A DNA stretch of 64,000 bases from Bacillus rubiinfantis (GCA_000752035.1 CCFE01000024.1:310001-374000), one strand, 5' to 3'; shown: positions 33,908 through 43,040, numbered from the stretch's first letter. Made by a program: numbers and translations. The notes: generated from the letters alone by a model not told the origin.

Positions 33908-35068
33908 ATGGATTTGGAACATTTACTAAATCAGCGCGTCAAAAATATTGAAATTTCTGGTATCAGAAAGTTTTTTAATATGGTTTCTGATATGGACAAT
34001 CTCATTTCATTTACAATTGGACAACCTGATTTTCCCACGCCACTACATATAAAGGATGCCGGGATTAAGGCAATTCAATCTGATTTTACTTCATATACCC
34101 ATAATGCTGGTACTGCTGAATTACGGCAAGCTGCCAGTAATTTTGTTGCCCGAAAATATAACTTACATTATCAGCCTGAGTCAGAGGTCATTGTTACAAC
34201 AGGGGCAAGTGAAGCGATTGATATTGCTTTTCGAACTATTTTATCAGAGGATTGTGAGGTAATTCTGCCTGGACCTATATATCCAGGTTATGAGCCAATC
34301 ATCACAATGATGGGTGCAGTGCCGATTCATGTTGATACCCGGCAAAATCACTTCCGGCTAACACTTGAACTAATTAAACCATTTATTACTGATAAAACTC
34401 GCTGCATAGTCCTCCCATATCCATCCAACCCTACAGGGGTAAGTCTTTCTAAGGAGGAGCTTAAAGAGATTGCAGCATATTTACAAGGCCGCAATATTTT
34501 TCTATTAGCAGATGAAATCTATAGTGAACTGACATTTGATCGGCCGCACCACTCGATTGGTTCTTTTTTAAAAGAGCAAACGATTGTTATTAATGGACTG
34601 TCAAAATCCCACTCTATGACCGGCTGGCGCATAGGCTTTTTATTTGCTCCAGAGAATGTTGCAAAGCACATTCTTAAAGTGCATCAATATAATGTTTCCT
34701 GCGCTAATTCTATTGCACAAAAAGCAGCGTATGAAGCCTTGACAACAGGATTTTCTGATGCGGAATCAATGAGAAATGAATATGCCGCTAGACGCGAATA
34801 CGTTTATAACCGATTACAGTCGATGAAACTGGAAACAGTTAAGCCAGATGGTGCTTTTTATTTCTTCGTCAAAATTCCTAATGAAATTCCACTTAACAGC
34901 TTTGACTTTGCCCTTGACCTCGTAAAGCAGACAAAAGTTGCTGTTGTACCTGGCAGTGCTTTCTCTCCATATGGTGAGGGTTATTTTCGCCTTTCCTTCG
35001 CCTGTTCCAGAGAAACATTGACAGAAGGATTAGATCGCATTGAACAATACCTGCAAAATAAAAATTAA
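33908..35068 (+). CDS. patA: PatA, aminotransferase A (N-acetyl-LL-diaminopimelate aminotransferase)
   Basis: 386 aa fold-type I aminotransferase. PLP-binding elements: TTGASEAID, YPSNPTGV, DEIYSEL, and the Schiff-base Lys in GLSKSHSMTGWRIG, followed by LSFACSRE with the substrate-binding Arg. Very similar to B. subtilis PatA, which acts between DapH and DapL in the acetylated diaminopimelate pathway. With dapH and dapL at 22.9-24.8 kb this gives three pathway steps in one window. ATG after GGAAGGA. Confidence 0.92.
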   Translation: MDLEHLLNQRVKNIEISGIRKFFNMVSDMDNLISFTIGQPDFPTPLHIKDAGIKAIQSDFTSYTHNAGTAELRQAASNFVARKYNLHYQPESEVIVTTGASEAIDIAFRTILSEDCEVILPGPIYPGYEPIITMMGAVPIHVDTRQNHFRLTLELIKPFITDKTRCIVLPYPSNPTGVSLSKEELKEIAAYLQGRNIFLLADEIYSELTFDRPHHSIGSFLKEQTIVINGLSKSHSMTGWRIGFLFAPENVAKHILKVHQYNVSCANSIAQKAAYEALTTGFSDAESMRNEYAARREYVYNRLQSMKLETVKPDGAFYFFVKIPNEIPLNSFDFALDLVKQTKVAVVPGSAFSPYGEGYFRLSFACSRETLTEGLDRIEQYLQNKN

Positions 35069-35072
35069 TCAA

Positions 35073-35101
35073 TAAAACCCTCAGCTCCTGAGGGTTTTTT
35101 A
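35073..35101 (+). terminator. Terminator after patA
   Basis: 7-bp stem CCCTCAG (35078-35084) / CTGAGGG (35088-35094), extended by A/T pairs, with T6; the A-rich upstream side may also serve ykwC on the other strand. Confidence 0.85.
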
Positions 35102-35112
35102 TTACATTGCTG

Positions 35113-35991
35113 TTATTTCTTCCAATATTTATAAAGTGCTTGAGTACCCGAATTCTCCTCACCATTCTCGGCTAGTTGTTCATACAATGATTTTGCTAAA
35201 GAAAGGCCAGGAGCTTCCATTCCCAATAGTTCTGCTTCAGAAATCGCAATCTTCATATCTTTAATAAAATGTTTTATGTAAAATCCTGGTTCAAAATTAC
35301 CATTAAGCATTCTTGGTGCAAGATTGCTTAGTGACCAGCTTCCAGCTGCCCCAGTTGAGATGCTTTCCAATACCGTTTCCGGATTAAGCCCCGCCTTCTC
35401 AGCATAGACAATTGCTTCACAAACCCCAATCATATTAGAAGCAATTGCAATTTGGTTACACATTTTAGTATGCTGACCGGAGCCTGCCTTTCCTTGATAA
35501 ACAATATTATCCCCTAAATGTTCCAAGATGGGACGTATTGATGCATAGGCATCCGAATCTCCGCCAACCATAATAGAAAGTTTTGCTTCCCGAGCGCCAA
35601 TATCCCCGCCTGAAACCGGAGCATCAATAGCATACATCCCACGCTTCTTGGCTTCTTCATAAATTTTTACCGCTAGTGAAGGAGCAGATGTGGTCATATC
35701 AACAAAGTAACTTCCGGCTTTTCCATTTGGAATCAATCCATTCTCGCCAAAATATATCTCTTCCACATCAACTGGATAACCAACAATGGTAAATATTACC
35801 GACGCCTTTTCGGCAACTTCTCTTGGCGTTTCAGCCCAGATTGCTCCTTTCTCTAACAGATCTGAAGCCTTATCTTTTGTCCTTGAATAAACAACTAACG
35901 GATACTCAGCAGCCAATAAATGCGCCGCCATGCTTTTTCCCATTACACCTGTGCCAATAAAACCAATGATAACATCTTGTATCTTTTCCAA
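35113..35991 (-). CDS. ykwC: YkwC, 3-hydroxyisobutyrate dehydrogenase-family reductase
   Basis: 292 aa beta-hydroxyacid dehydrogenase. NAD(P) motif GFIGTGVMGKSMAAHL, substrate motif DAPVSGGDIGAREAKL, catalytic Lys in GSGQHTKMCNQ. Family members reduce or oxidise 3-hydroxyisobutyrate, tartronate semialdehyde or similar. B. subtilis YkwC lies in the same neighbourhood; its substrate is unsettled. Start TTG at 35991, 8 nt after GAGGGG. Confidence 0.85.
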   Translation of the reverse strand: MEKIQDVIIGFIGTGVMGKSMAAHLLAAEYPLVVYSRTKDKASDLLEKGAIWAETPREVAEKASVIFTIVGYPVDVEEIYFGENGLIPNGKAGSYFVDMTTSAPSLAVKIYEEAKKRGMYAIDAPVSGGDIGAREAKLSIMVGGDSDAYASIRPILEHLGDNIVYQGKAGSGQHTKMCNQIAIASNMIGVCEAIVYAEKAGLNPETVLESISTGAAGSWSLSNLAPRMLNGNFEPGFYIKHFIKDMKIAISEAELLGMEAPGLSLAKSLYEQLAENGEENSGTQALYKYWKK

Positions 35992-36015
35992 CTCACATTC
36001 CCCTCTCTAGCTTTT

Positions 36016-36474
36016 TTACAGTTCTGACGAGAAATTCGTTAAATAACTCCTTGCCAGAACTCTTTTTTGATCAAAGACTTCTATTGATACTGCCTTTTTC
36101 TGCTCAATTAATACTTGCAAATCTTGAATATGGATATCCTCTTTTAAGGGAATTGGATCCATGTAAATATATTTTTCTCCATCACTGTTAGCATCAATAT
36201 ATTCCCCGTTGACCACTTGTTCTTCACCATATACAATTTCCTGCTTACCAATTGCTGCAGCTAAGCCGTCATCATGAATACGCACCTTTACCTTAAACAA
36301 CTGATGACTCTCGATTAATTGACTATTAATACGGAAGCGAAATTGGATTTCATTATTTTTGGTCAAAAGCGCATCTGCATGTTTGCTCAAGATTGCTTTA
36401 TCGGAAAAACTACCGCATCCCCCTAGTACAATTAGAGAAAAGAAAATTACCGCGATTAGCATTTTTTTACACAT
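36016..36474 (-). CDS. Lipoprotein of unknown function
   Basis: 152 aa. Signal peptide with lipobox VLGGC (Cys20); the mature part is beta-rich (IQFRFRINSQL, FKVKVRIHDDG) without a domain I recognise. AAAGGAGGG lies 9 nt before the ATG. ykwC starts 24 bp downstream, so the two may be one operon. The anchored, beta-rich form suggests a surface or spore-envelope role, but this is only a guess. Confidence 0.75.
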   Translation of the reverse strand: MCKKMLIAVIFFSLIVLGGCGSFSDKAILSKHADALLTKNNEIQFRFRINSQLIESHQLFKVKVRIHDDGLAAAIGKQEIVYGEEQVVNGEYIDANSDGEKYIYMDPIPLKEDIHIQDLQVLIEQKKAVSIEVFDQKRVLARSYLTNFSSEL

Positions 36475-36644
36475 ATAATAAAACCCTCCTTTATAGTTTT
36501 ACCATTACCAAAAAATAGTAACATTAAACATAATGGAGGTTTGCTGTTCTTTTTCAACAAGAGTCTATGAAATCCTGTACCACCACCATTAACTCTATCT
36601 CTGATTATACCTTTCTGTAGCGAGAAATGCTTCAATTATGCTGA

Positions 36645-36682
36645 TAAAAAAATCACCGTCTAATTAGAAGACGGTGATTTTT
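36645..36682 (-). terminator. Terminator of ptsHI
   Basis: 11-bp stem AATCACCGTCT (36651-36661) / AGACGGTGATT (36669-36679), then T7 on the minus strand. Confidence 0.9.
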
Positions 36683-36687
36683 CCAAC

Positions 36688-38400
36688 TTATTTAGTTGCT
36701 GATTGAACAGCCTCCACAACTTGTGAGGTTGTTTGCATTGATAATACTCGACGTGCAAGTTCCTCCATATCTGACTTTTTCAAGTTTTTGATTAAGGAAC
36801 GTGCTCTTAAAATTGATGTTGCACTCATTGAAAATTCATCGAGTCCAAGGCCCAAAAGCACAGGGATTGCGGTTTCATCGCCAGCCATTTCCCCACACAT
36901 ACCGGCCCATTTCCCTTCAGCATGAGCTGCATCAATAACCATTTTTACTAATCTTAAAATAGATGGGTTATATGGTTGATAGAGATAGGAAACACGCTGA
37001 TTCATCCGGTCTGCAGCCATTGTGTATTGAATTAAGTCATTTGTACCAATGCTGAAGAAGTCAACTTCCTTAGCAAATTGGTCTGCAAGCACAGCGGTCG
37101 CAGGAATTTCAACCATGATACCAAGCTCAATTGTTTCAGATACGGTTTGACCCTCAGCAAGCAGTTTTTGTTTTTCTTCCTCTAAAATTCCTTTAGCAGA
37201 GCGGAATTCATCTAATGTAGCTATCATTGGAAACATAATTTTTAAATTTCCATAGTTGCTTGCACGCAGCAAGGCACGAAGCTGTGTTCGAAAAATAGCT
37301 TGTTCATCCAAACATAGACGAATGGCCCGAAAACCTAAAAATGGGTTCATCTCATTAGGTAAGTCTAAATAAGGAAGTTCCTTGTCGCCGCCAATATCCA
37401 ATGTTCTGACAACGACAGGTTTACCTGCCATCCCTTCTAATACGGCTTTATAGGCCTCGAATTGTTCTTCCTCTGTCGGCATTTGCTCTCTTCCCATGTA
37501 TAGGAACTCTGTCCGGTAAAGGCCAACGCCTTCACCGCCATTTGCGGCTACTCCTTTTAAATCATTTGGAGTACCAATATTGGCAACCAATTCAACATGG
37601 TGTCCATCAGCAGATACTGTTGGCTCGTTAACAAGTTTAGCCCATTCTGCTTTTTGATTTTCATACTTTTGATGAACTTTTCGGTATTCATCAACCAGCT
37701 CTGGTGTAGGATTAACATGTACTTCACCTTTTAATCCGTCCACGATAACGAAATCACCATTGTTAATAGCTTGTGTTGCATTTTTCGTTCCCACAACAGC
37801 TGGAATTTCTAGTGAACGTGCCATAATCGCTGAATGGGAGGTCCTGCCGCCGATATTAGTGGTAAATCCTTTTACAAACTGACGGTTTAATTGTGCAGTA
37901 TCTGATGGTGTTAAATCCTCTGCAACAATAATAACCTCTTCGGCTATCATACTCGGATTTGGCAGCTGTACGTTAAGTAAATGGGCCAGTACCCGTTTGG
38001 TAACATCACGAATATCAGCCGCACGTTCTTTCATATATTCGTTATCCATCTGTTCAAACATCATCACGAACATATCAGCAGTTTCTTTCAATGCGGCCTC
38101 TGCATTTATCTTGTCGGAGGTAATTTTAGCTTCAATCGGATTATTTAATTCAGGGTCACTTAAAATTAGGAGATGAGCTTCAAAAATAGCTGCTTTGTCC
38201 GCCCCAAGGTCCTTTCTAGCCTGATCACGAATCGTTTCTAGCTCAGTTTTTGCTTTTTCTAGTGCTTTACGATAGCGTTCTACCTCAGCTATAGGTTCTT
38301 CAATTGTTCTTTGTTCAAATGATAAATTAGGCTCTACAAGACGATATGCTTTAGCGATTGCGATACCATTCGATGCGGCAATTCCTTGTAAAAATGTCAT
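36688..38400 (-). CDS. ptsI: PTS enzyme I
   Basis: 570 aa, the B. subtilis length. Phosphorylated His189 in GGRTSHSAIMARS; PEP-binding domain with TNDLIQYTMAADR and the Cys-containing GMCGEMAGD. Transfers phosphate from PEP to HPr. Its ATG overlaps the ptsH stop codon (TAATG), giving strict translational coupling. Confidence 0.98.
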   Translation of the reverse strand: MTFLQGIAASNGIAIAKAYRLVEPNLSFEQRTIEEPIAEVERYRKALEKAKTELETIRDQARKDLGADKAAIFEAHLLILSDPELNNPIEAKITSDKINAEAALKETADMFVMMFEQMDNEYMKERAADIRDVTKRVLAHLLNVQLPNPSMIAEEVIIVAEDLTPSDTAQLNRQFVKGFTTNIGGRTSHSAIMARSLEIPAVVGTKNATQAINNGDFVIVDGLKGEVHVNPTPELVDEYRKVHQKYENQKAEWAKLVNEPTVSADGHHVELVANIGTPNDLKGVAANGGEGVGLYRTEFLYMGREQMPTEEEQFEAYKAVLEGMAGKPVVVRTLDIGGDKELPYLDLPNEMNPFLGFRAIRLCLDEQAIFRTQLRALLRASNYGNLKIMFPMIATLDEFRSAKGILEEEKQKLLAEGQTVSETIELGIMVEIPATAVLADQFAKEVDFFSIGTNDLIQYTMAADRMNQRVSYLYQPYNPSILRLVKMVIDAAHAEGKWAGMCGEMAGDETAIPVLLGLGLDEFSMSATSILRARSLIKNLKKSDMEELARRVLSMQTTSQVVEAVQSATK

Positions 38401-38666
38401 TATTCTGCCAAACCTTCTTTTCTTAATGTTTCTTCTAAATTGTTTAACGCATCTTCGGCATCGTTGCCTTCTGCTGAAATTTTAAAATCAGCACCCTTAC
38501 CGATACCAAGAGACATAACACCCATAATTGATTTTAAATTAACCTTTTTGCCTTTATATTCTAAATTTATCTCAGAATTAAACCTGCTTGCAGTTTGCAC
38601 TAATAAAGTTGCTGGTCTAGCATGTATACCTGTATCCGCAATAACTGTAAATTGTTTTTCTACCAT
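38400..38666 (-). CDS. ptsH: PTS phosphocarrier HPr
   Basis: 88 aa. His15 (TGIHARPAT) receives phosphate from enzyme I; Ser46 (LKSIMGV) is the HPr kinase site, whose phosphorylation makes HPr the CcpA corepressor. Both sites are intact, so carbon catabolite control through the cre sites in this window is plausible. AAAGGAG lies 10 nt before the ATG. No ptsG upstream, unlike B. subtilis. Confidence 0.98.
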   Translation of the reverse strand: MVEKQFTVIADTGIHARPATLLVQTASRFNSEINLEYKGKKVNLKSIMGVMSLGIGKGADFKISAEGNDAEDALNNLEETLRKEGLAE

Positions 38667-38751
38667 TTTCTATCGAACTCCTTTACAATTTCTAGGCAAA
38701 ACCTTTCTAATATTTTGCCTTTAGAAATCTATTTTAATTCTCACAGAGGAT

Positions 38752-38781
38752 AGAATAGCATTTTTTGACCTAATTCGACAA
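38752..38781 (-). promoter_or_regulatory. Promoter of ptsHI
   Basis: -35 TTGTCG (38776-38781), 18-nt spacer ending TGC, -10 TATTCT (38752-38757), about 85 bp before ptsH. Confidence 0.6.
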
Positions 38782-38894
38782 CTGGGAAACCATAATTTAT
38801 GTGAAAAAATGTACAATTTATTTGCATTTACATAAGAGAAAAGCTGTCAAAAAGGCAGAAAAATATGTTAAGATACATTTGTTTTGATACTGAA

Positions 38895-40553
38895 TTAATT
38901 TCCCACAGGAAAAACAGCCATAGTTAAAGCCTCTTCAACCGATAAGTAATATTCTTTCTTCAATTGTTCAGACCATTGAAAACGATTTCCCATATAAGCA
39001 ACAACTTGGTTTTTCCACTTTTTCACAGCTTGGATATCAAATAAAATAGCGCCTGTCCGACGGTTAAAGAAATCAATTGGTGTCGCAATCATTTCCTCCT
39101 CAATTGCATAGATGAGCTTTGCAAATAAGTCAAGCGGTAGTCCGTATTTCGCAGCATCTTCGTGGTATTTCTCTAAAAGAGTATAAACTATTTTAATATT
39201 TGAGCCATAAAAACCAACTAATTTTTCCGACTCCTGCTTCGTAAGACCTAGTTCAACTCCACGCACTACATGTGTATCAATATAGGAAGAAAAATGGCTC
39301 GAACCCCCGACAGATCCTCCAGATATCGGCAGAGTTTTCGTCTGACAAGAAGCTATCTGCACTCCATTTTCTGAGCGGAATTTATCAGCTAACAAATCAA
39401 CAACGGTTTCTGCCATTTTCCGATATCCTGTTAATTTCCCTCCTGCAATCGTGATTAAACCCGATGCAGACTCCCAAATTTCATCTTTCCGCGATATTTC
39501 CGATGGATCCTTTCCTTCTTCGTATATAAGAGGACGAACCCCTGCCCAACTGGATTCTATATCCTGATCAGTTATGTGAATAGTGGGAAACATAAAGTTT
39601 ATCGCTTCAATAATATAGCTGCGATCACTTAAAGTCATAGCCGGATTCACAGCATCTCCATTGTAGAACGTGTCTGTTGTACCTACATAGGTCTTACAAT
39701 CCCTGGGAATTGCAAATACCATACGGCCGTCTGGAGTGTCAAAATAAACCGCTTGATTTAGGGGAAAACGCGTCTGATCAATGACAAGATGGACTCCTTT
39801 AGATAACTGTAATGTCTTTCCAACTTTTGATTGATCCATCTCTCGAATTGAATCTACCCAAGGACCAGCTGCATTGACGATTTTTTTTGCACGAATTTCA
39901 TACATTTCTTTACTGAGCTGGTCCTTTATCACTGCACCAACTACTTTTCCGCTCTCATAAATTAAGTTATTGACCTTTGCGTAATTACATGCGACTGTAC
40001 CATTTTCAACCGCTGCCTTCATCACCTCAATCGTTAAGCGGGCATCATCGGTGCGGTACTCAACATAATATCCGCCCCCTTTTAAACCGGTTTTTCTAAC
40101 TAATGGTTCTTTCGCTAAAGTTTCTTCGGCCGAAAGCATCACTCGCCGTTCAGACTTTCTCACTCCCGCTAGGAAATCATATAGCCGTAAACCAATGGCT
40201 GTAGTAAAGCTTCCAAATGTCCCGCCTTTATGCATCGGTAACAGCATCCATACCGGTGTTGTCACGTGAGGGCCGTTTTCATAAACAATCTCCCTTTCTT
40301 TCCCAACCTCGGCTACCATTTTGATTTCAAGTTGTTTTAAATATCGTAGTCCTCCATGTACTAATTTAGTTGATCGGCTTGACGTACCTCCCGCAAAATC
40401 CTGCATTTCTACAAGGGCCGTTTTCATTCCTCGTGTCTGACCGTCAAGCACAATACCTGCACCTGTAATTCCACCACCAATCACCAGCACATCAAAAATA
40501 TTAGTTTTTAACCTATGAACAATTTCCTTACGATTAAGATTGGAAAATTTCAT
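38895..40553 (-). CDS. glpD: Aerobic glycerol-3-phosphate dehydrogenase
   Basis: 552 aa FAD enzyme. N-terminal VLVIGGGITGAGIVLDGQTRG, then SSRSTKLVHGGLRYLKQ and the C-terminal GlpD domain. Oxidises sn-glycerol-3-phosphate to dihydroxyacetone phosphate and feeds electrons to menaquinone. AAGGAGG lies 7 nt before the ATG. Preceded by a GlpP-type leader (40633-40695) and, further up, a copy of the dispersed repeat. Downstream of glpK on the same strand. Confidence 0.97.
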   Translation of the reverse strand: MKFSNLNRKEIVHRLKTNIFDVLVIGGGITGAGIVLDGQTRGMKTALVEMQDFAGGTSSRSTKLVHGGLRYLKQLEIKMVAEVGKEREIVYENGPHVTTPVWMLLPMHKGGTFGSFTTAIGLRLYDFLAGVRKSERRVMLSAEETLAKEPLVRKTGLKGGGYYVEYRTDDARLTIEVMKAAVENGTVACNYAKVNNLIYESGKVVGAVIKDQLSKEMYEIRAKKIVNAAGPWVDSIREMDQSKVGKTLQLSKGVHLVIDQTRFPLNQAVYFDTPDGRMVFAIPRDCKTYVGTTDTFYNGDAVNPAMTLSDRSYIIEAINFMFPTIHITDQDIESSWAGVRPLIYEEGKDPSEISRKDEIWESASGLITIAGGKLTGYRKMAETVVDLLADKFRSENGVQIASCQTKTLPISGGSVGGSSHFSSYIDTHVVRGVELGLTKQESEKLVGFYGSNIKIVYTLLEKYHEDAAKYGLPLDLFAKLIYAIEEEMIATPIDFFNRRTGAILFDIQAVKKWKNQVVAYMGNRFQWSEQLKKEYYLSVEEALTMAVFPVGN

Positions 40554-40632
40554 TACTGTTTCCTCCTTAACAAGAAAAGCAATCCCCTATTGTATTTATA
40601 TTTCTTGTTGATCGATTTGACAGAAAGAAAGT

Positions 40633-40695
40633 AAAAAAGACCACAAAAACATTATTGAATAATAATGTGTCTATGATCTCTCCCAGTCTCCAGCC
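40633..40695 (-). promoter_or_regulatory. GlpP-type antitermination leader of glpD
   Basis: On the minus strand a conserved-looking block GGAGACTGGGAGAGATCATA precedes a long hairpin: AGACACA with CATTATT, loop ATTC, AATAATG, then TGTGGTCT (one bulge) and T6 (40633-40672). B. subtilis glpD is controlled by GlpP, which with glycerol-3-phosphate prevents termination at such a leader. glpP is not in the window. Confidence 0.7.
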
Positions 40696-40700
40696 ATTTA

Positions 40701-40782
40701 TCCCGCCTTAACGGGATAGTAGAACGCGACTAACCATCAGTGGGGATGAAGAGTACCCTCACTGATGGAAGTTTCACTTTAT
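40701..40782 (+). repeat. Dispersed hairpin repeat, copy A (long form)
   Basis: Hairpin TCCCG-CCTTAA-CGGGA (40701-40716), then CCATCAGTG (40734-40742) pairing with CACTGATGG (40760-40768), with an inner GGG/CCC, and the tail GAAGTTTCACTTTAT. Copies B (42988) and C (60682, inverted) share both ends but lack the second hairpin. Family not recognised. Confidence 0.8.
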
Positions 40783-40821
40783 TAACAAACATATAGTATA
40801 TAATAGGTAAATAATCCCTAT

Positions 40822-42312
40822 CTATTTAAAAGCCATTGCTGCCTTTACCGCCTTTTTCCAGCCATCATATAAATAATTCCTTTCTTCTTCTCCCATAACT
40901 GGCTGAAACTGACGATCAATAGCCCATTGAGTTGAAATCTCTTCTTGACTATGCCAGAACCCTACGGCCAGACCTGCCAAATAGGCTGCACCAAGTGCGG
41001 TTGTTTCATTTATAATCGGCCTTTCAACAGGTACATCTAAAATATTACTCTGAAATTCCATTAAAAAGTTATTTTTAACGGCACCGCCATCGACGCGCAG
41101 CGTTTTTAATCGAATGGCTGAATCTGCCTCCATTGCTGATAAAACATCTTTTGTCTGATATGCAAGTGATTCAAGTGTAGCCCGTACGAAGTGTTCCTTT
41201 GAAGTACCACGCGTTAATCCAAAGACCGCCCCTCTAACATCACTATCCCAATAAGGCGTTCCTAAGCCGACAAATGCTGGTACGACATAGACACCCTCTG
41301 CTGAATCAACTTTTTGTGCCAGCCTCTCACTGTCGCCAGTACTCTGGATAAGTCTTAAACCATCGCGAAGCCATTGTACAGCAGACCCAGCAACAAATAT
41401 ACTGCCCTCAAGTGCATATTCTACCTTCCCGTTTAACCCCCAGGCTATGGTTGTCAGTAAGCCATGATCAGACTGAACCGCTTTTTCACCGGTATTCATT
41501 AACATAAAGCAGCCAGTGCCATAAGTATTTTTGGCCATTCCTTTATCAAAGCAGGCCTGTCCGAATAATGCCGCTTGCTGGTCACCTGCCACTCCGGCAA
41601 TGGGAACCTCCTTGCCAAAGAAATGATAATCCACCGTTTTTGCATAAATCTCTGAAGATGGGCGAACCTCGGGAAGCATTGATTTGGGAACATTTAAAAT
41701 CTCCAATAACTCTTCATCCCATTTTAATTCATGGATATTAAACATAAGTGTACGGGAGGCATTGGAATAATCAGTCACATGAGCTTTCCCCCCAGAGAGC
41801 TTCCATATTAACCAGGTATCAATGGTACCAAATAATAGTTTTCCTGCTTCTGCCTGTTCGCGAGCACCAGCAACATAATCCAGTATCCACTTTACTTTTG
41901 TTCCAGAGAAATAAGCATCAATTAGCAAACCTGTTTTTTCTCTAAAAAGTTGACTATAGCCCTTTTCTTTTAACTGTTCACAAATTTCACTTGTTTGTCG
42001 CGACTGCCAAACAATTGCGTTATACACTGGGATGCCAGTTTCTTTATTCCAAACTACTGTAGTTTCACGTTGATTAGTGATCCCAATACCAGCAATTTGC
42101 TTAGGTTTAATATTTGATTCGGTTAATACCTCGGCAATAACTGATAAAATTGACCCCCAAATCTCGTGCGGGTTATGTTCAACCCAACCTGGATTGGGAA
42201 AATATTGTGTAAACTCTCTTTGGGCTGTGTGGACAATTTCACCATTTTTATTAAAAAGGATCGCTCTTGAACTCGTAGTCCCTTGATCTAAAGCTAAGAT
42301 ATATTGATCCAT
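40822..42312 (-). CDS. glpK: Glycerol kinase
   Basis: 496 aa FGGY-family kinase. LALDQGTTSSRAILF phosphate motif, GWVEHNPHEIW, and the conserved His in GTSKEHFVRATLES region that HPr/EI phosphorylate to activate Gram-positive GlpK. Phosphorylates glycerol to the substrate of GlpD. ATG after GAAGGGAG. glpF is absent; a 65-aa gene lies 49 bp upstream and there is a cre site in front of that gene. Confidence 0.97.
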   Translation of the reverse strand: MDQYILALDQGTTSSRAILFNKNGEIVHTAQREFTQYFPNPGWVEHNPHEIWGSILSVIAEVLTESNIKPKQIAGIGITNQRETTVVWNKETGIPVYNAIVWQSRQTSEICEQLKEKGYSQLFREKTGLLIDAYFSGTKVKWILDYVAGAREQAEAGKLLFGTIDTWLIWKLSGGKAHVTDYSNASRTLMFNIHELKWDEELLEILNVPKSMLPEVRPSSEIYAKTVDYHFFGKEVPIAGVAGDQQAALFGQACFDKGMAKNTYGTGCFMLMNTGEKAVQSDHGLLTTIAWGLNGKVEYALEGSIFVAGSAVQWLRDGLRLIQSTGDSERLAQKVDSAEGVYVVPAFVGLGTPYWDSDVRGAVFGLTRGTSKEHFVRATLESLAYQTKDVLSAMEADSAIRLKTLRVDGGAVKNNFLMEFQSNILDVPVERPIINETTALGAAYLAGLAVGFWHSQEEISTQWAIDRQFQPVMGEEERNYLYDGWKKAVKAAMAFK

Positions 42313-42361
42313 ATTAATGCTCCCTTCCCATTAAACCCTATCCAATCTGATTAAATTTTTA

Positions 42362-42559
42362 CTAGCTGCGTGGTTCTTTTAAGTATAGATACAACACATC
42401 TCCACCACGCTGAGCGATTCCACGAAAATGCTTAAAATCCTCTCTCTTTACAAGGACATTTCGAAATGCCATAAAATCTTCATTTTTCACATAGAACTCT
42501 GAAAGTTCCCCTGTCATCAGTTTGTTTAAAATATCATGTATTAATTGTTCATCCAACAT
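42362..42559 (-). CDS. Small conserved hypothetical protein upstream of glpK
   Basis: 65 aa, charged, probably helical at the N-terminus (LIHDILNKLMTGELSEFYVK) with a beta-like C-terminus (FRGIAQRGGDVLYLYL). GAGGTGATAAG precedes the ATG. Function and family not recognised. It is on the same strand as glpK, 49 bp before it with no terminator visible between, so the two are likely cotranscribed. Confidence 0.7.
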   Translation of the reverse strand: MLDEQLIHDILNKLMTGELSEFYVKNEDFMAFRNVLVKREDFKHFRGIAQRGGDVLYLYLKEPRS

Positions 42560-42627
42560 CTTATCACCTCTAACTTCTTCATTTTAGCTTAAAGAAGTGT
42601 AATACACCATTTAATTATTAGCACAAA

Positions 42628-42642
42628 ATGTAAACGTTTGCC
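42628..42642. promoter_or_regulatory. CcpA cre site in front of the 65-aa gene and glpK
   Basis: ATGTAAACGTTTGCC matches WTGNAANCGNWNNCW at all but the last base. It lies about 70 bp upstream of the 65-aa gene, suited to repression of the downstream glpK by CcpA with HPr-Ser46-P. Confidence 0.7.
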
Positions 42643-42731
42643 TTCTTATTATTGATTTTTAACAATATATTAAGTAATATCAGTAATAATTAACCAAACT
42701 GACAAAGAAAAAACTTTACGAATAAAAAAAA

Positions 42732-42761
42732 TTGATGCAAACTGTAAGGTAATAGTGTAAT
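42732..42761 (+). promoter_or_regulatory. SigA-type promoter of ykvS
   Basis: -35 TTGATG (42732-42737), 18-nt spacer, -10 TGTAAT (42756-42761), 27 bp before the ykvS start codon. Confidence 0.6.
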
Positions 42762-42788
42762 AGTTTGGTAGAAAAAGGAGAGAGAAGA

Positions 42789-42977
42789 TTGAAGATAGCA
42801 GAGGTTGGTAATATCATTGAGTTTCGTGACGGCTTACAAGGAATCGTTGAAAAAGTAAATGAAAACTCAGTTATTGTAGATCTGACGTATATGGATAATT
42901 ATCGAGATTTAGAATTGGATCAACGGACTGTCGTTAATCACAAAAATTATAGGGTCATAAAAGAAAGCGCTTATTAA
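42789..42977 (+). CDS. ykvS: YkvS conserved protein (DUF2187)
   Basis: 62 aa. GNIIEFRDGLQGIVEKVNEN then SVIVDLTYMDNY and VVNHKNYRVI are the DUF2187 pattern, a small KOW-like beta barrel of unknown role. Start TTG at 42789, 8 nt after AAGGAG. Followed by repeat copy B and then a terminator. Confidence 0.87.
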   Translation: MKIAEVGNIIEFRDGLQGIVEKVNENSVIVDLTYMDNYRDLELDQRTVVNHKNYRVIKESAY

Positions 42978-42987
42978 AATAGATTGA

Positions 42988-43037
42988 TTCCGCCTTAACG
43001 GGCATTAAACCCCCACTGATGGAAGTTTCACTTTATA
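42988..43037 (+). repeat. Dispersed hairpin repeat, copy B (short form)
   Basis: TTCCGCCTTAACGGG (42988-43002) with a C-to-T change that keeps pairing as G-U, then CACTGATGGAAGTTTCACTT ending TATAAA (43014-43038). Same orientation as copy A, between ykvS and its terminator. Confidence 0.8.
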
Positions 43038-43040
43038 AAA

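Noticed and set aside
38822..38850. Perfect -35 TTGACA upstream of ptsH as the ptsH promoter
   Set aside because: No acceptable -10 at 16-18 nt; the pair TTGTCG/TATTCT at 38752-38781 fits better.
40701..40782. Repeat copy A as an ordinary transcription terminator of glpK
   Set aside because: Neither strand has a T tract after the hairpins, and the same sequence occurs elsewhere next to true terminators.
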